Origin: Anaerolineaceae bacterium
GTDB lineage: Bacteria > Chloroflexota > Anaerolineae > Aggregatilineales > Phototrophicaceae
Direction of reading: 5' to 3'
DNA length: 64,000 nucleotides
NCBI GenBank assembly: GCA_020634115.1
Contig: JACKCH010000012.1
Coordinates: 248,001 to 312,000 of the forward strand
Part shown: one piece after another, positions 8,484 through 15,970 of the stretch
Numbering within the stretch: the first letter of the stretch is position 1
Layout of the letters: each line of letters opens with the position of its first letter
Position numbers and translations under genes: made by a program
Notes under the pieces: model-generated
The model's input: only the letters and a program-made list of their open reading frames with translations
What the model was told of the DNA's origin: nothing
Databases searched by the model: none

Positions 8484-9623
8484 CTAACCTGGCGTTATGC
8501 CGTCCAGGGCTTCAAAATTGGTAAACAGGAAATGGTCGTGATAGTAGTGAATCCACAGGAATGATAGGATTGCTGTGTAGTATGCTGTGTCAAAGTGCCG
8601 GTTCGTATCAATGCCCGGAATGATGATACCCGCCAGCGCGTAGACAATCAGGAATACGGCTATTGGGCCACCTAGCAGGAGTGTACTCAGGCCGAACAGA
8701 CCGCGTGCATCTCTGCCCTTGCTGAAACGAGCTACGACTGGCGCATCCTTATCCAATTTACCAAGCTGCTGACGAATCTTGATGATGTAGAAGGTCAGCG
8801 CCAGGTATTGGAATGAATGCCACATATTTGCGCCCTGGAAGGCGGTGTCCAGGTTATCAAACGCGGGCAGGGGCAGGAAAATGACCACTGACAGTGATAT
8901 GAAGATGGTCTTCGGCCAGTTGATTGTACCATTGCGGTATTCGCCAACCGACTTAACGATAAACGCGATGGCTGCCACGACAAACACACCCGCCGCCGCG
9001 AAGAAAACCAGCTCATTTTGGAATAGGTTAGGGATCACTTTTGTCAGGTCGTTTGTGCCGATTTGAAATGAGCCTTGGCTGATTTTGTAGGCGGCAATAG
9101 GGAACAGGCAGGTCAGAATGACCGCGTAATCAATGAGCCGTGACCACAGGGTAACGGATGAGCCTTTCCTGACGAAAGTGTGTTCCTTATGGTTATACAA
9201 TTCAACCACATAGATTACCTGATGCAGTACATGCAGCATTGCCCAGAAGAAGAAAATCGTGAGCAGCAGGGTCAGGTTAAGGAAGGCCAGCGAAACAACG
9301 ACAATCGGAATAATGATGGATGACCGGATGAGCATGGGGTAACGTTTCTTGAAATCGTTATCCAGCCCGGTACGCAGAAAAGTGGACATCATGTGCGGCC
9401 CGCCAACGGCGATTGCCACAAATCCGTTGACCACATTCCGGCTGACATCCGGGTTGACGCCAAGTTGGTTGACCCCGATCAGATAAAAAATATACGGTAG
9501 CGGAACAACCAATACACTAACCACAATGTAAAACAAATCCCAACGGCGATTGCGTAACCAGAAATCGGAGGCACTGGACATCGCTGGCGCTGGTGCAGAG
9601 AAACTGGCGCTAGAAACGCTCAT
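8484..9623 (-). CDS. Polytopic membrane protein with conserved-looking histidine clusters, unknown function
   Basis: I do not recognise this 379-residue protein with confidence. It has about 8-9 hydrophobic helices and a polar Ser/Ala-rich N-terminus. Histidines sit at or near membrane helices: GGPHMM, HVLHQV, YNHKEH, WHSFQY and HYYHDHF. The pattern recalls membrane metal-dependent oxygenases or desaturase-like proteins (Brp/Blh-type carotenoid cleavage enzymes are one comparison), but I cannot assign it. AAGGAG lies 7 nt upstream of the ATG and a strong promoter lies at 9664-9692. It appears monocistronic and well expressed. Confidence 0.8.
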   Translation of the reverse strand: MSVSSASFSAPAPAMSSASDFWLRNRRWDLFYIVVSVLVVPLPYIFYLIGVNQLGVNPDVSRNVVNGFVAIAVGGPHMMSTFLRTGLDNDFKKRYPMLIRSSIIIPIVVVSLAFLNLTLLLTIFFFWAMLHVLHQVIYVVELYNHKEHTFVRKGSSVTLWSRLIDYAVILTCLFPIAAYKISQGSFQIGTNDLTKVIPNLFQNELVFFAAAGVFVVAAIAFIVKSVGEYRNGTINWPKTIFISLSVVIFLPLPAFDNLDTAFQGANMWHSFQYLALTFYIIKIRQQLGKLDKDAPVVARFSKGRDARGLFGLSTLLLGGPIAVFLIVYALAGIIIPGIDTNRHFDTAYYTAILSFLWIHYYHDHFLFTNFEALDGITPG

Positions 9624-9663
9624 TTGAAACTCCTTTTTGGATGCTATATGTGCAGACCGGAGA

Positions 9664-9692
9664 ACTATACCGCAATTTATTTAGCTTTGCAA
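9664..9692 (-). promoter_or_regulatory. Sigma70-type promoter for the His-rich membrane protein
   Basis: TTGCAA (9687-9692), a 17-nt spacer, then TATAGT (9664-9669) on the minus strand lies about 40 nt upstream of the start at 9623. Confidence 0.65.
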
Positions 9693-9786
9693 AGTATTTT
9701 TTGAAGGGATTAAGATTTACTCATTATTTTCCGATGCTGCGAGAATTGGAGCTGTTGAGGCGTAGTCCGGTTGTCTAATCCGAGTT

Positions 9787-10359
9787 TCAATTTTTAGGAA
9801 CGATGTGATGTTCCCGGCAGCGGGCCTCATAGGTTTCCTGGGCGCCAACCATAATGATGGGGTCGTTGTAGTGAGCCGGCTCACCATTGACGAGCCGTTG
9901 CGTACGGCTGGCGGATTCGCCGCACACAAGGCAGATGGCGTGTAGTTTGGTGACTTCTTCGGCCATGCACAGCAGGCGTGGCATTGGGCCGAACGGTTCG
10001 CCACGGAAGTCCATGTCCAGCCCAGCCAGAATGACACGCAGCCCTTTGTCCGCCAGTGTTTCGACAATATCAACAATCTCAATGCTGAAGAACTGGACTT
10101 CGTCAATGGCGACGACAGTGGTTTCCGGTTTCAACTGTTCGAGGATTTCGGAGGGGTGTGAGATACTTTGCGCCTCAAAGTTCTGCCCGTTGTGGCTGGT
10201 GACATTGTGGATGTGATAGCGAATATCCAGTGTGGGTTTAAACACCTGAATGGCCTGTTTTGCGATAGCGGCGCGGCGTACCCGGCGGATGAGCTCTTCG
10301 GTTTTGCCGCAGAACATGCTGCCGCAAATGACTTCAATCAGGCCAGTATGATGACGCAT
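9787..10359 (-). CDS. tdk: Thymidine kinase
   Basis: This 190-residue type II thymidine kinase phosphorylates thymidine to dTMP in the salvage pathway. It shows the P-loop GSMFCGKTEE, the DEVQFF Walker B motif, the lasso region with RLVNGEP, and structural zinc cysteines in CLVCG and the C-terminal CREHH. Length is normal for the family. The ATG at 10359 is chosen because GGGAGGGGGAACCC precedes it directly; an upstream start at 10386 would overlap that site. It lies 85 nt downstream of rpmE with a strong hairpin between, so it may be read only partly from the ribosomal-protein transcript. Confidence 0.95.
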   Translation of the reverse strand: MRHHTGLIEVICGSMFCGKTEELIRRVRRAAIAKQAIQVFKPTLDIRYHIHNVTSHNGQNFEAQSISHPSEILEQLKPETTVVAIDEVQFFSIEIVDIVETLADKGLRVILAGLDMDFRGEPFGPMPRLLCMAEEVTKLHAICLVCGESASRTQRLVNGEPAHYNDPIIMVGAQETYEARCREHHIVPKN

Positions 10360-10390
10360 GGGTTCCCCCTCCCGGTATTCAGACAAACAT

Positions 10391-10424
10391 AGAGGCAGAC
10401 ATGATTCTACTCATGCCTGCCTCT
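10391..10424 (-). terminator. Strong hairpin between rpmE and tdk
   Basis: On the minus strand a 14-bp stem with one G-T pair (AGAGGCAGGCATGA / TCATGTCTGCCTCT) follows rpmE by 20 nt. Only a short T-rich stretch (ATGTTTGTC) follows, so it may be a weak terminator or an RNA-stability element. Confidence 0.5.
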
Positions 10425-10444
10425 AAAAAGTGTATGCGAAGCTG

Positions 10445-10915
10445 TTATTCGGCGTCCTCAGCCTGCGGCAGTTCGTAGCCACGATCACGGAGCGCCCGCT
10501 TGATGTCGGTCAGAATCTTACGACCGATGCCCGGAATTTCCAGCAGCGCGTCGTCGCCGCCTTGTTCCAGTTTACCGATAAAGTCCCCGGCGACATGAAT
10601 GTTATGTTCACCCAGGATGGTCAGATAGCGTTTTTGGACACCGAGTTCTCCCAACGGAAGATCAGGGGAGGTCAGGGCCGCTACCCGCGCTTCAGCCTCA
10701 GCACGCAGGTTATCCCGTACCTGGAGGCGTTTCAGGAAGCGATCAACCTGCCCTTCGGTGTCGACAATACGCTGTTCACCGGTATAGAAGGGGTGGCAGG
10801 CCGAGCAGATGTCCGTCTTGATTTCTGGCACAGTTGCGCTAGTGACCCAAGTGTTGCCACACGAGCAGGTCACAACCGCTTCTGGATACCAGGTTGGATG
10901 CAGAGCTTCTTTCAT
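10445..10915 (-). CDS. rpmE: Ribosomal protein bL31 with a C-terminal RNAP alpha-CTD-like domain
   Basis: The first 65-70 residues are a zinc-type bL31, starting MKEALHPTWYPEA, with Cys17, Cys19, Cys37 and Cys40 and the HPFYTG motif. Standard bL31 ends near residue 70, but this protein has 156 residues. After a charged linker (about 70-87), residues 88-149 form a helix-hairpin-helix-like domain. Its ELGVQKRYL...IHVAGDF...IPGIGRKILTDIK pattern lines up with the C-terminal domain of RNA polymerase alpha. AAGGAC sits before the ATG at 10915. It is third in a rplU-rpmA-rpmE run. The fused part may bind nucleic acid, but that is inference. Confidence 0.9.
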   Translation of the reverse strand: MKEALHPTWYPEAVVTCSCGNTWVTSATVPEIKTDICSACHPFYTGEQRIVDTEGQVDRFLKRLQVRDNLRAEAEARVAALTSPDLPLGELGVQKRYLTILGEHNIHVAGDFIGKLEQGGDDALLEIPGIGRKILTDIKRALRDRGYELPQAEDAE

Positions 10916-10984
10916 CGTGATGTCCTTTGTCTCACTACGGCCCACATTCCCGGAGTGGGTAGCGTAGTGGTTAGATGGAAGGTG

Positions 10985-11260
10985 TTATTTCTTTTCCGGG
11001 AGTTCCGAATAAACGCTGATTTGTTTTTGCCCGTTGCGTCCGCGCATCCGTTCAAAGACCACGTACCCTTTAGCAACAGCGTAAATCGTGTGATCTTTGC
11101 CCAGGCCGACGTTCACACCGGGGTGAAAATAGGTGCCGCGCTGCCGGACAATGATATTGCCAGGGATGACGTATTCCCCACCAAAACGCTTGACGCCCAG
11201 TCGTTGAGCATTGCTGTCACGGCCATTACGACTTGAACCGCCACCTTTTTTATGTGCCAT
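10985..11260 (-). CDS. rpmA: Ribosomal protein bL27
   Basis: This 91-residue large-subunit protein begins MAHKKGGGSSRNGRDS and contains QRGTYFHPG and GLGKDHT(I)YA, all signatures of bL27. bL27 reaches the peptidyl-transferase centre through its N-terminus. Here the N-terminus starts directly with AHKKGGG, so there is no cleavable Firmicutes-type extension. It lies 22 nt after rplU, the usual bacterial gene order, and before rpmE. Confidence 0.97.
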   Translation of the reverse strand: MAHKKGGGSSRNGRDSNAQRLGVKRFGGEYVIPGNIIVRQRGTYFHPGVNVGLGKDHTIYAVAKGYVVFERMRGRNGQKQISVYSELPEKK

Positions 11261-11282
11261 TCTTCATCTCTCCCTGACTGCG

Positions 11283-11597
11283 TTATTTCACGACAATATC
11301 ATCAATCCGCAGCCGGGTGTAATACTGGCGATGCCCGGTCTTGCGGCGGTAATTGGTGCGCTGACGGTACTTGAAGACGATGATCTTCGGGCCGCGAAAC
11401 TGCTCCACAACGGTAGCTTTCACGACTGCACCTTCAACATTGGGCTGACCAACCACGGTATTGTCACCGTCACCGATGAGCAACACATCGCTGATCTCAA
11501 TGTTTTCATCTACCTCGTTGGGCAGTTTCTCAACTTCCAGCAGTTTGCCGACTTCTGCCCGGTACTGGCGGTTACCAGTACGAATAATTGCATACAT
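11283..11597 (-). CDS. rplU: Ribosomal protein bL21
   Basis: This 104-residue protein has the bL21 hallmarks MYAIIRTGNRQYR near the N-terminus and YRQRTNYRRKTGHRQ near the C-terminus, which contacts 23S rRNA. The ATG at 11597 follows GGAGACAATCGCC and gives the normal family length. It is the first gene of the rplU-rpmA-rpmE group and is preceded by a near-consensus promoter, giving a leader of about 125 nt in which ribosomal-protein autoregulation could act. Confidence 0.97.
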   Translation of the reverse strand: MYAIIRTGNRQYRAEVGKLLEVEKLPNEVDENIEISDVLLIGDGDNTVVGQPNVEGAVVKATVVEQFRGPKIIVFKYRQRTNYRRKTGHRQYYTRLRIDDIVVK

Positions 11598-11725
11598 GGC
11601 GATTGTCTCCAATCTTCACTTGCCACCGCCCCTGCGCCAACGCCATTCCTGTGCAACCGACGGGGAAAATTGGCTGTGATCTATAGAGGGTAAACAGAAC
11701 AAATGCCCTTTAGGGCAACCTCCAT

Positions 11726-11754
11726 ATTATATGCAGGTGGGGCAGGGGCGTCAA
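11726..11754 (-). promoter_or_regulatory. Near-consensus sigma70 promoter for rplU-rpmA-rpmE
   Basis: TTGACG (11749-11754), a 17-nt spacer, then TATAAT (11726-11731) on the minus strand lies just past the end of queA. The leader that follows contains a small GCCC/GGGC hairpin at 11704-11715. Confidence 0.8.
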
Positions 11755-11767
11755 CGTAGAGTTTTGT

Positions 11768-12835
11768 TTACTGGATAAACATCGCGTCGCCCAGCGAATA
11801 GAAGCGGTAGCCTTCCTGTTTAGCGACTTCATAAGCGTTCAGAATATGCTCACGGCTGCTGAACGAACTGACCATCATCAGCAGGGTGGACTGCGGGAGG
11901 TGAAAATTGGTAATCATGGCATGAACCGCGCGCCACCGGTAGCCGGGATAGATGAATAGGCGGGTATCCCCCGCAAACGCCGCTACGGGACGCCAGGGGC
12001 ACATATCCGGTAATTCATCGGGACGGGTGGGGTCGCCCCCGGCACTGATAATCGCGGCACTCTCCAAAGTGCGGGCGGTGGTTGTGCCGACTGCGATAAT
12101 CCGCCCCCCGGCGAGTTTGGCCTCGTTGATGATATGCGCGTCCTGTGTGGAGAGTTCCGCCCATTCACTATGAATGTGGTGCTGCTCTACAACTTCGGCC
12201 TGAACCGGCTTGAAGGTGTCCAGGCCGATATGCAGTGTGCAGTATGCCAGATGCACGCCTTTCTCTTTCAGCGCGAACAGCAGTTCCGGTGTGAAGTGGA
12301 GTCCAGCCGTCGGTGCAGCGACTGAACCTTCGCGGCGGCTGTAAATGGTCTGGTAGCGTTCCGGGTCATCCAGCGGCGTGTGAATGTAGGGGGGCAGGGG
12401 GGTATCCCCCAGGTCGTCCAGATAGCGGCTCACGGGTTCTGAGAAATTCAACAGCCGTTCCGCGCCATCCAGTTCTTCCTCGACAGTGACGGTCAGCGGC
12501 GACTCCGGGAATGTGAGTTGTGTGCCGGGCGTGACGCGCTTGCCGCCGACCAGCGCCTGCCACCGGGTTGCATCTACCTGACGCAGCAACAGGATTTCCA
12601 CCGCGCCGCCAGTTTCTGCTTTGTGGGCGTACAGCCGCGCCGGAATGACGCGGGTGGTATTCAAAACTAGGACATCACCGGAATTGATGAACTCCACAAT
12701 TTCCGAGAAAACATGATGTTCGATACTCCCGGTTTGCCGGTTCATCACCATCAGGCGGGACGAATCGCGCGGTTCAATCGGGGTTTGCGCGATGAACGAT
12801 TCGGGTAAATCGTAATTGAAGTCGGATACTTTCAT
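11768..12835 (-). CDS. queA: S-adenosylmethionine:tRNA ribosyltransferase-isomerase
   Basis: This 355-residue enzyme transfers and isomerises the ribose of SAM onto 7-aminomethyl-deazaguanine in tRNA, giving epoxyqueuosine. Family motifs seen are FNYDLPESFIAQTP at the start, VLVLNTTRVIPARL, GSVAAPTAGLHFT and the C-terminal TNFHLPQSTLLM. Length is normal. Its ATG overlaps the stop of the DUF2905 gene (ATGA), so ruvB, DUF2905 and queA form one unit. The ruvB-queA pairing is common in bacteria. Confidence 0.96.
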   Translation of the reverse strand: MKVSDFNYDLPESFIAQTPIEPRDSSRLMVMNRQTGSIEHHVFSEIVEFINSGDVLVLNTTRVIPARLYAHKAETGGAVEILLLRQVDATRWQALVGGKRVTPGTQLTFPESPLTVTVEEELDGAERLLNFSEPVSRYLDDLGDTPLPPYIHTPLDDPERYQTIYSRREGSVAAPTAGLHFTPELLFALKEKGVHLAYCTLHIGLDTFKPVQAEVVEQHHIHSEWAELSTQDAHIINEAKLAGGRIIAVGTTTARTLESAAIISAGGDPTRPDELPDMCPWRPVAAFAGDTRLFIYPGYRWRAVHAMITNFHLPQSTLLMMVSSFSSREHILNAYEVAKQEGYRFYSLGDAMFIQ

Positions 12836-13074
12836 GGACGGTTAATCAGCCTTATCACGATGTTCAGTAGAACGGTTAAAATGACGCTGAGAAGAATCAT
12901 ACTTACGATAGGGACGAAGCACGAAAAACCCTGCCCTTGAATACGAATATCACCGGGTAGATTCCCCAGGTTGCTGAAAAACGGGAGTCTTCCCAGCAGC
13001 ATGAGAACACCACCCAGCAGAGCCAGACCAACCCCGATCAGGAGTAGAACACGACCTATTGATTGCAGATCCAT
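12832..13074 (-). CDS. DUF2905 small membrane protein
   Basis: This 80-residue protein has two hydrophobic helices (about residues 7-28 and 53-75) flanking a conserved loop with GRLPFFSNLGNLPGDI, the signature of DUF2905. The function of the family is unknown. It sits between ruvB and queA, a frequent location for this family, and overlaps queA by 4 nt. The reading frame is intact. Confidence 0.85.
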   Translation of the reverse strand: MDLQSIGRVLLLIGVGLALLGGVLMLLGRLPFFSNLGNLPGDIRIQGQGFSCFVPIVSMILLSVILTVLLNIVIRLINRP

Positions 13075-13083
13075 GTGGCAACC

Positions 13084-14124
13084 TCAGAATAAAGACGGTT
13101 GGTCGGGGGTATCTCTATCATCTTTGCCGTCGTAAGGGATGCCCAGATGTTCGTAGGCATGGGCCGTAGCGACCCGCCCGCGCGAGGTGCGTGCCAGGAA
13201 ACCCAGTTGCAGCAGGTACGGCTCATTGACATCCATAATCGTACTGCTGTCCTCGCTGATGGCAGCAGCGATAGTCTCCAGTCCCACCGGGCCACCGCCA
13301 TAATTTTCGATGATGATCCGTATGATACGGCGGTCAATATCATCCAGTCCCAGATGGTCAATAGCCATCATTTCCAAGGCTTCTCCGGCAACCGGGCCGG
13401 TGATAACCCCATCGGCGCGTACCTGCGCGTAATCCCGCACCCGCCGCAGCAGGCGCAGGGCGATACGTGGCGTTCCCCGTGACCGGCGTCCGATTTCAGT
13501 GGCACCTTCCGGTGTGATCTGAACTTGCAACATTCCCGCCGCCCGGTTGATGATGAATTCAATCGCAGGCAGTTCGTAGAAATCCAGCCGGAACTGCGCC
13601 CCAAAACGATCCCGCAGTGGAGCGGTCATGAGTGCCAGGCGAGTGGTTGCGCCAATTACGGTGAAACGCGGCAGATTCAGCCGCACGTTCTTGGCGGCAG
13701 GGCCTTTGCCGATGACAATATCCAGGACGAAATCCTCCATCGCCGGGTAAAGTACTTCTTCCACCGCTCGCCCCAACCGGTGAACTTCGTCAATGAATAG
13801 GATGTCGTTTTGCTTGAGATGTGTCAAAATAGCCGCCAGATCGCCAGCCCGTTCAATGCTTGGCCCAGCAGTGACGCGGATATTGACTTTCATCTCATTA
13901 GCGATGACGTGTGCCAGCGAAGTCTTACCAAGTCCAGGGGGGCCATGAAACAGCACATGATCGAGCGTGTCCTGACGCCCTTTGGCGGCGTCAATCAGGA
14001 TTTGCAGGTTGTCCCGCACGCGATCCTGCCCAACGATGTCTTTCAAGAGGCGGGGGCGTAGCGCAACGTTTTCTTTGTCATCACGGCGGCTGCTGCCACT
14101 CATTAATCGTCCATCTTCGGACAT
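13084..14124 (-). CDS. ruvB: Holliday junction branch-migration ATPase RuvB
   Basis: This 346-residue AAA+ motor drives branch migration at Holliday junctions together with RuvA. The sequence shows RPRLLKDIVGQ, Walker A GPPGLGKTSLA, Walker B LFIDEVHRL, sensor 1 IGATTR, the GTPRIA segment of the AAA small domain, and the C-terminal winged-helix EPYLLQLGFLARTSRGR. All catalytic motifs are intact. GGGAG precedes the ATG by 7 nt. ruvA and ruvC are not beside it. It heads the ruvB-DUF2905-queA unit and has its own promoter back to back with the upp promoter. Confidence 0.97.
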   Translation of the reverse strand: MSEDGRLMSGSSRRDDKENVALRPRLLKDIVGQDRVRDNLQILIDAAKGRQDTLDHVLFHGPPGLGKTSLAHVIANEMKVNIRVTAGPSIERAGDLAAILTHLKQNDILFIDEVHRLGRAVEEVLYPAMEDFVLDIVIGKGPAAKNVRLNLPRFTVIGATTRLALMTAPLRDRFGAQFRLDFYELPAIEFIINRAAGMLQVQITPEGATEIGRRSRGTPRIALRLLRRVRDYAQVRADGVITGPVAGEALEMMAIDHLGLDDIDRRIIRIIIENYGGGPVGLETIAAAISEDSSTIMDVNEPYLLQLGFLARTSRGRVATAHAYEHLGIPYDGKDDRDTPDQPSLF

Positions 14125-14164
14125 GAAAATGCTCCCGCAGGTTTGAATAATCTGTTCTAGGATT

Positions 14165-14192
14165 AGTATACAGGACGGGGGCAGGGGCGCAA
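14165..14192 (-). promoter_or_regulatory. Possible ruvB promoter
   Basis: TTGCGC (14187-14192), a 16-nt spacer, then TATACT (14165-14170) on the minus strand lies about 40 nt upstream of ruvB. No SOS-box-like motif was noticed. Confidence 0.5.
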
Positions 14193-14200
14193 AGGCCGCT

Positions 14201-14229
14201 TTGACAGGCAGGTGTATCCGGCATACAAT
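14201..14229 (+). promoter_or_regulatory. Near-consensus sigma70 promoter for upp
   Basis: TTGACA (14201-14206), a 17-nt spacer, then TACAAT (14224-14229) lies 37 nt upstream of the upp ATG. Confidence 0.75.
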
Positions 14230-14266
14230 TACGCGGCTTTGATGATGGCTTAAAGGGGGTTATTTA

Positions 14267-14890
14267 ATGACTCAGGTTCATGTTTCGGAGCATCCACTGG
14301 TGCTGCACAAACTGACTGTGTTACGGGAAGTCAGTACCGACCATCGGGCTTTTCGGGATTTGGTGCGTGAACTGGCGCTGCTGTTGTGTTACGAGGCGAC
14401 GCAAGACCTGCAACTCGCGCCACGCACCGTAACTACACCGATGGGCGAAGCGCAGGGACATAAGACCAACGACACAATTGGTTTAGTCCCGATTTTACGC
14501 GCCGGTCTGGGGTTGGTCGAAGGGGTGATGGAACTCCTGCCGAATGTGCAGGTGTGGCATATTGGCCTCTACCGGGATGAAAAGACCCTGCGCCCGGTGG
14601 AATACTACAATAAGCTGCCAACCGAACCCACCGTGCAGATTTGCCTGGTTCTCGACCCGATGCTGGCAACCGGCGGTTCGGCGGTGGCGACGGTAGATAT
14701 TCTTAAGCGGTGGGGCGTGAAGCGCATTAAGTTTGTCGGGCTGATTGCCGCGCCGGAAGGCATCGCGGCGCTGTCTAAGGCACACCCGGATGTGCCGATT
14801 CATGTGGCTGCTATTGATGAACGTCTCAATGACATCGGTTTTATCGTCCCCGGTCTGGGCGATGCGGGTGACCGCCAGTTTGGTACTTAA
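14267..14890 (+). CDS. upp: Uracil phosphoribosyltransferase
   Basis: This 207-residue enzyme makes UMP from uracil and PRPP in pyrimidine salvage. Motifs include VSEHPLVLHKLT at the start, VPILRAGLGLVEG, the PRPP loop DPMLATGGSA, and the C-terminal VPGLGDAGDRQFGT that closes over uracil. The protein is full length. AAAGGGGG precedes the ATG by 8 nt, with a strong promoter upstream. The sugar-phosphate transferase gene follows after 18 nt and is probably cotranscribed. Confidence 0.97.
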   Translation: MTQVHVSEHPLVLHKLTVLREVSTDHRAFRDLVRELALLLCYEATQDLQLAPRTVTTPMGEAQGHKTNDTIGLVPILRAGLGLVEGVMELLPNVQVWHIGLYRDEKTLRPVEYYNKLPTEPTVQICLVLDPMLATGGSAVATVDILKRWGVKRIKFVGLIAAPEGIAALSKAHPDVPIHVAAIDERLNDIGFIVPGLGDAGDRQFGT

Positions 14891-14908
14891 CTGGGGTAGT
14901 GAGGTTTT

Positions 14909-15970
14909 ATGGGCGCGATAGGCGCGTTTATTCTGGTATTTTCTCTGGCGTTAAGCATCACTCTAATTCTTGTCCCGGTGTTTGACCGCATAGGGCGACG
15001 TTTAGGCGTGGTCGCCTCGTTTGGGGGACGCCACGTCAACGAAGCAGATCGGCGGCAGGTTTCCAAACTGGGTGGTGCGGCGCTCTTTATTGGCTTTATG
15101 ATTGCGATACTGGTCGCCCAGGTGCTGCCGGTAGAGCGTCTTGACCCCTATGAAGTGATTCGTTTCGTCGGGCTTTTCCTGGGCGGTATCGTTATCTTCG
15201 CGGTTGGCCTCCTGGATGATCTGTTCAATTTTTCATCGCTTCCACTGTTTTTAGGGCAGTTTCTGGCGGCGGGTATCGCCATCGTTTTTCAGATTTTTAT
15301 TGAGACGTTTAACAACCCGCTCACCGGACAGCAGACAAACCCCTGGCCGTATGTCGTGACCGTTGCATTGAGCCTGTTCTGGCTAGTGGGTATGATGAAC
15401 ACGGTCAATTTCCTGGATGGGTTGGATGGGCTGGCCGGGGGTGTGGCGTTTATCGCCGGGGCGATGTTGTTTATCAACAGCGCTTTTATCGTCCAGCCCG
15501 CACAGACCAGCGTTAGCCTGTTATTTCTGGCGCTGATGGGCGCGGCATTCGGTTTTCTGCTACACAATTTCAATCCTGCGCGGATATTTCTGGGCGGCAG
15601 TGCCTATTTTCTGGGGTATATATTAGGTGCCCTCAGCATTATTGGGGGCGCGAAAATGGCCGCGATTCTGCTTGTGATGGGGCTGCCGTTGATGGATGTG
15701 GCATGGCAGGCCATGAATCGTATCCGGCAGGGGAGGAGTCCGTTCGTAGGAGATCGAGGTCACATTCACTTTCGATTGCAGGATATGGGCTTTAGCCAAC
15801 GCAGCATTGTACTAGCTTACTACAGTTTTTGTGCGGTCTTTGGAGTGTTGACGCTGGTCACAGAGAGTCGCTTGTTTAAGTTTACGGCGCTCGGCATTAT
15901 GCTGGCATTAATCGCGGTTGGCTTTGTGCTGGTCGCCCGTTCGCGCCGGACGGAATCACCACTTTCTTAG
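14909..15970 (+). CDS. TagO/WecA/MraY-type undecaprenyl-phosphate sugar-1-phosphate transferase
   Basis: This 353-residue protein has about ten membrane helices. It carries the catalytic loops of the polyprenyl-phosphate N-acetylhexosamine-1-phosphate transferase superfamily: GLLDDL (Mg site), NFLDGLDGLAGG, and GDRGHIHFRL, in which HIHFRL is typical of TagO/WecA rather than MraY. These enzymes start teichoic-acid-like or surface-polysaccharide synthesis by loading GlcNAc-1-P onto undecaprenyl phosphate. It could feed the polysaccharide genes at 46600-54640, though those are 30 kb away. Its stop overlaps the stop of the convergent neighbour by 4 nt. Confidence 0.92.
   Translation: MGAIGAFILVFSLALSITLILVPVFDRIGRRLGVVASFGGRHVNEADRRQVSKLGGAALFIGFMIAILVAQVLPVERLDPYEVIRFVGLFLGGIVIFAVGLLDDLFNFSSLPLFLGQFLAAGIAIVFQIFIETFNNPLTGQQTNPWPYVVTVALSLFWLVGMMNTVNFLDGLDGLAGGVAFIAGAMLFINSAFIVQPAQTSVSLLFLALMGAAFGFLLHNFNPARIFLGGSAYFLGYILGALSIIGGAKMAAILLVMGLPLMDVAWQAMNRIRQGRSPFVGDRGHIHFRLQDMGFSQRSIVLAYYSFCAVFGVLTLVTESRLFKFTALGIMLALIAVGFVLVARSRRTESPLS

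Noticed and set aside
10430..11236. A 268-codon plus-strand open frame opposite rpmE and rpmA
   Set aside because: It is antisense to three clear ribosomal-protein features and has no family resemblance.
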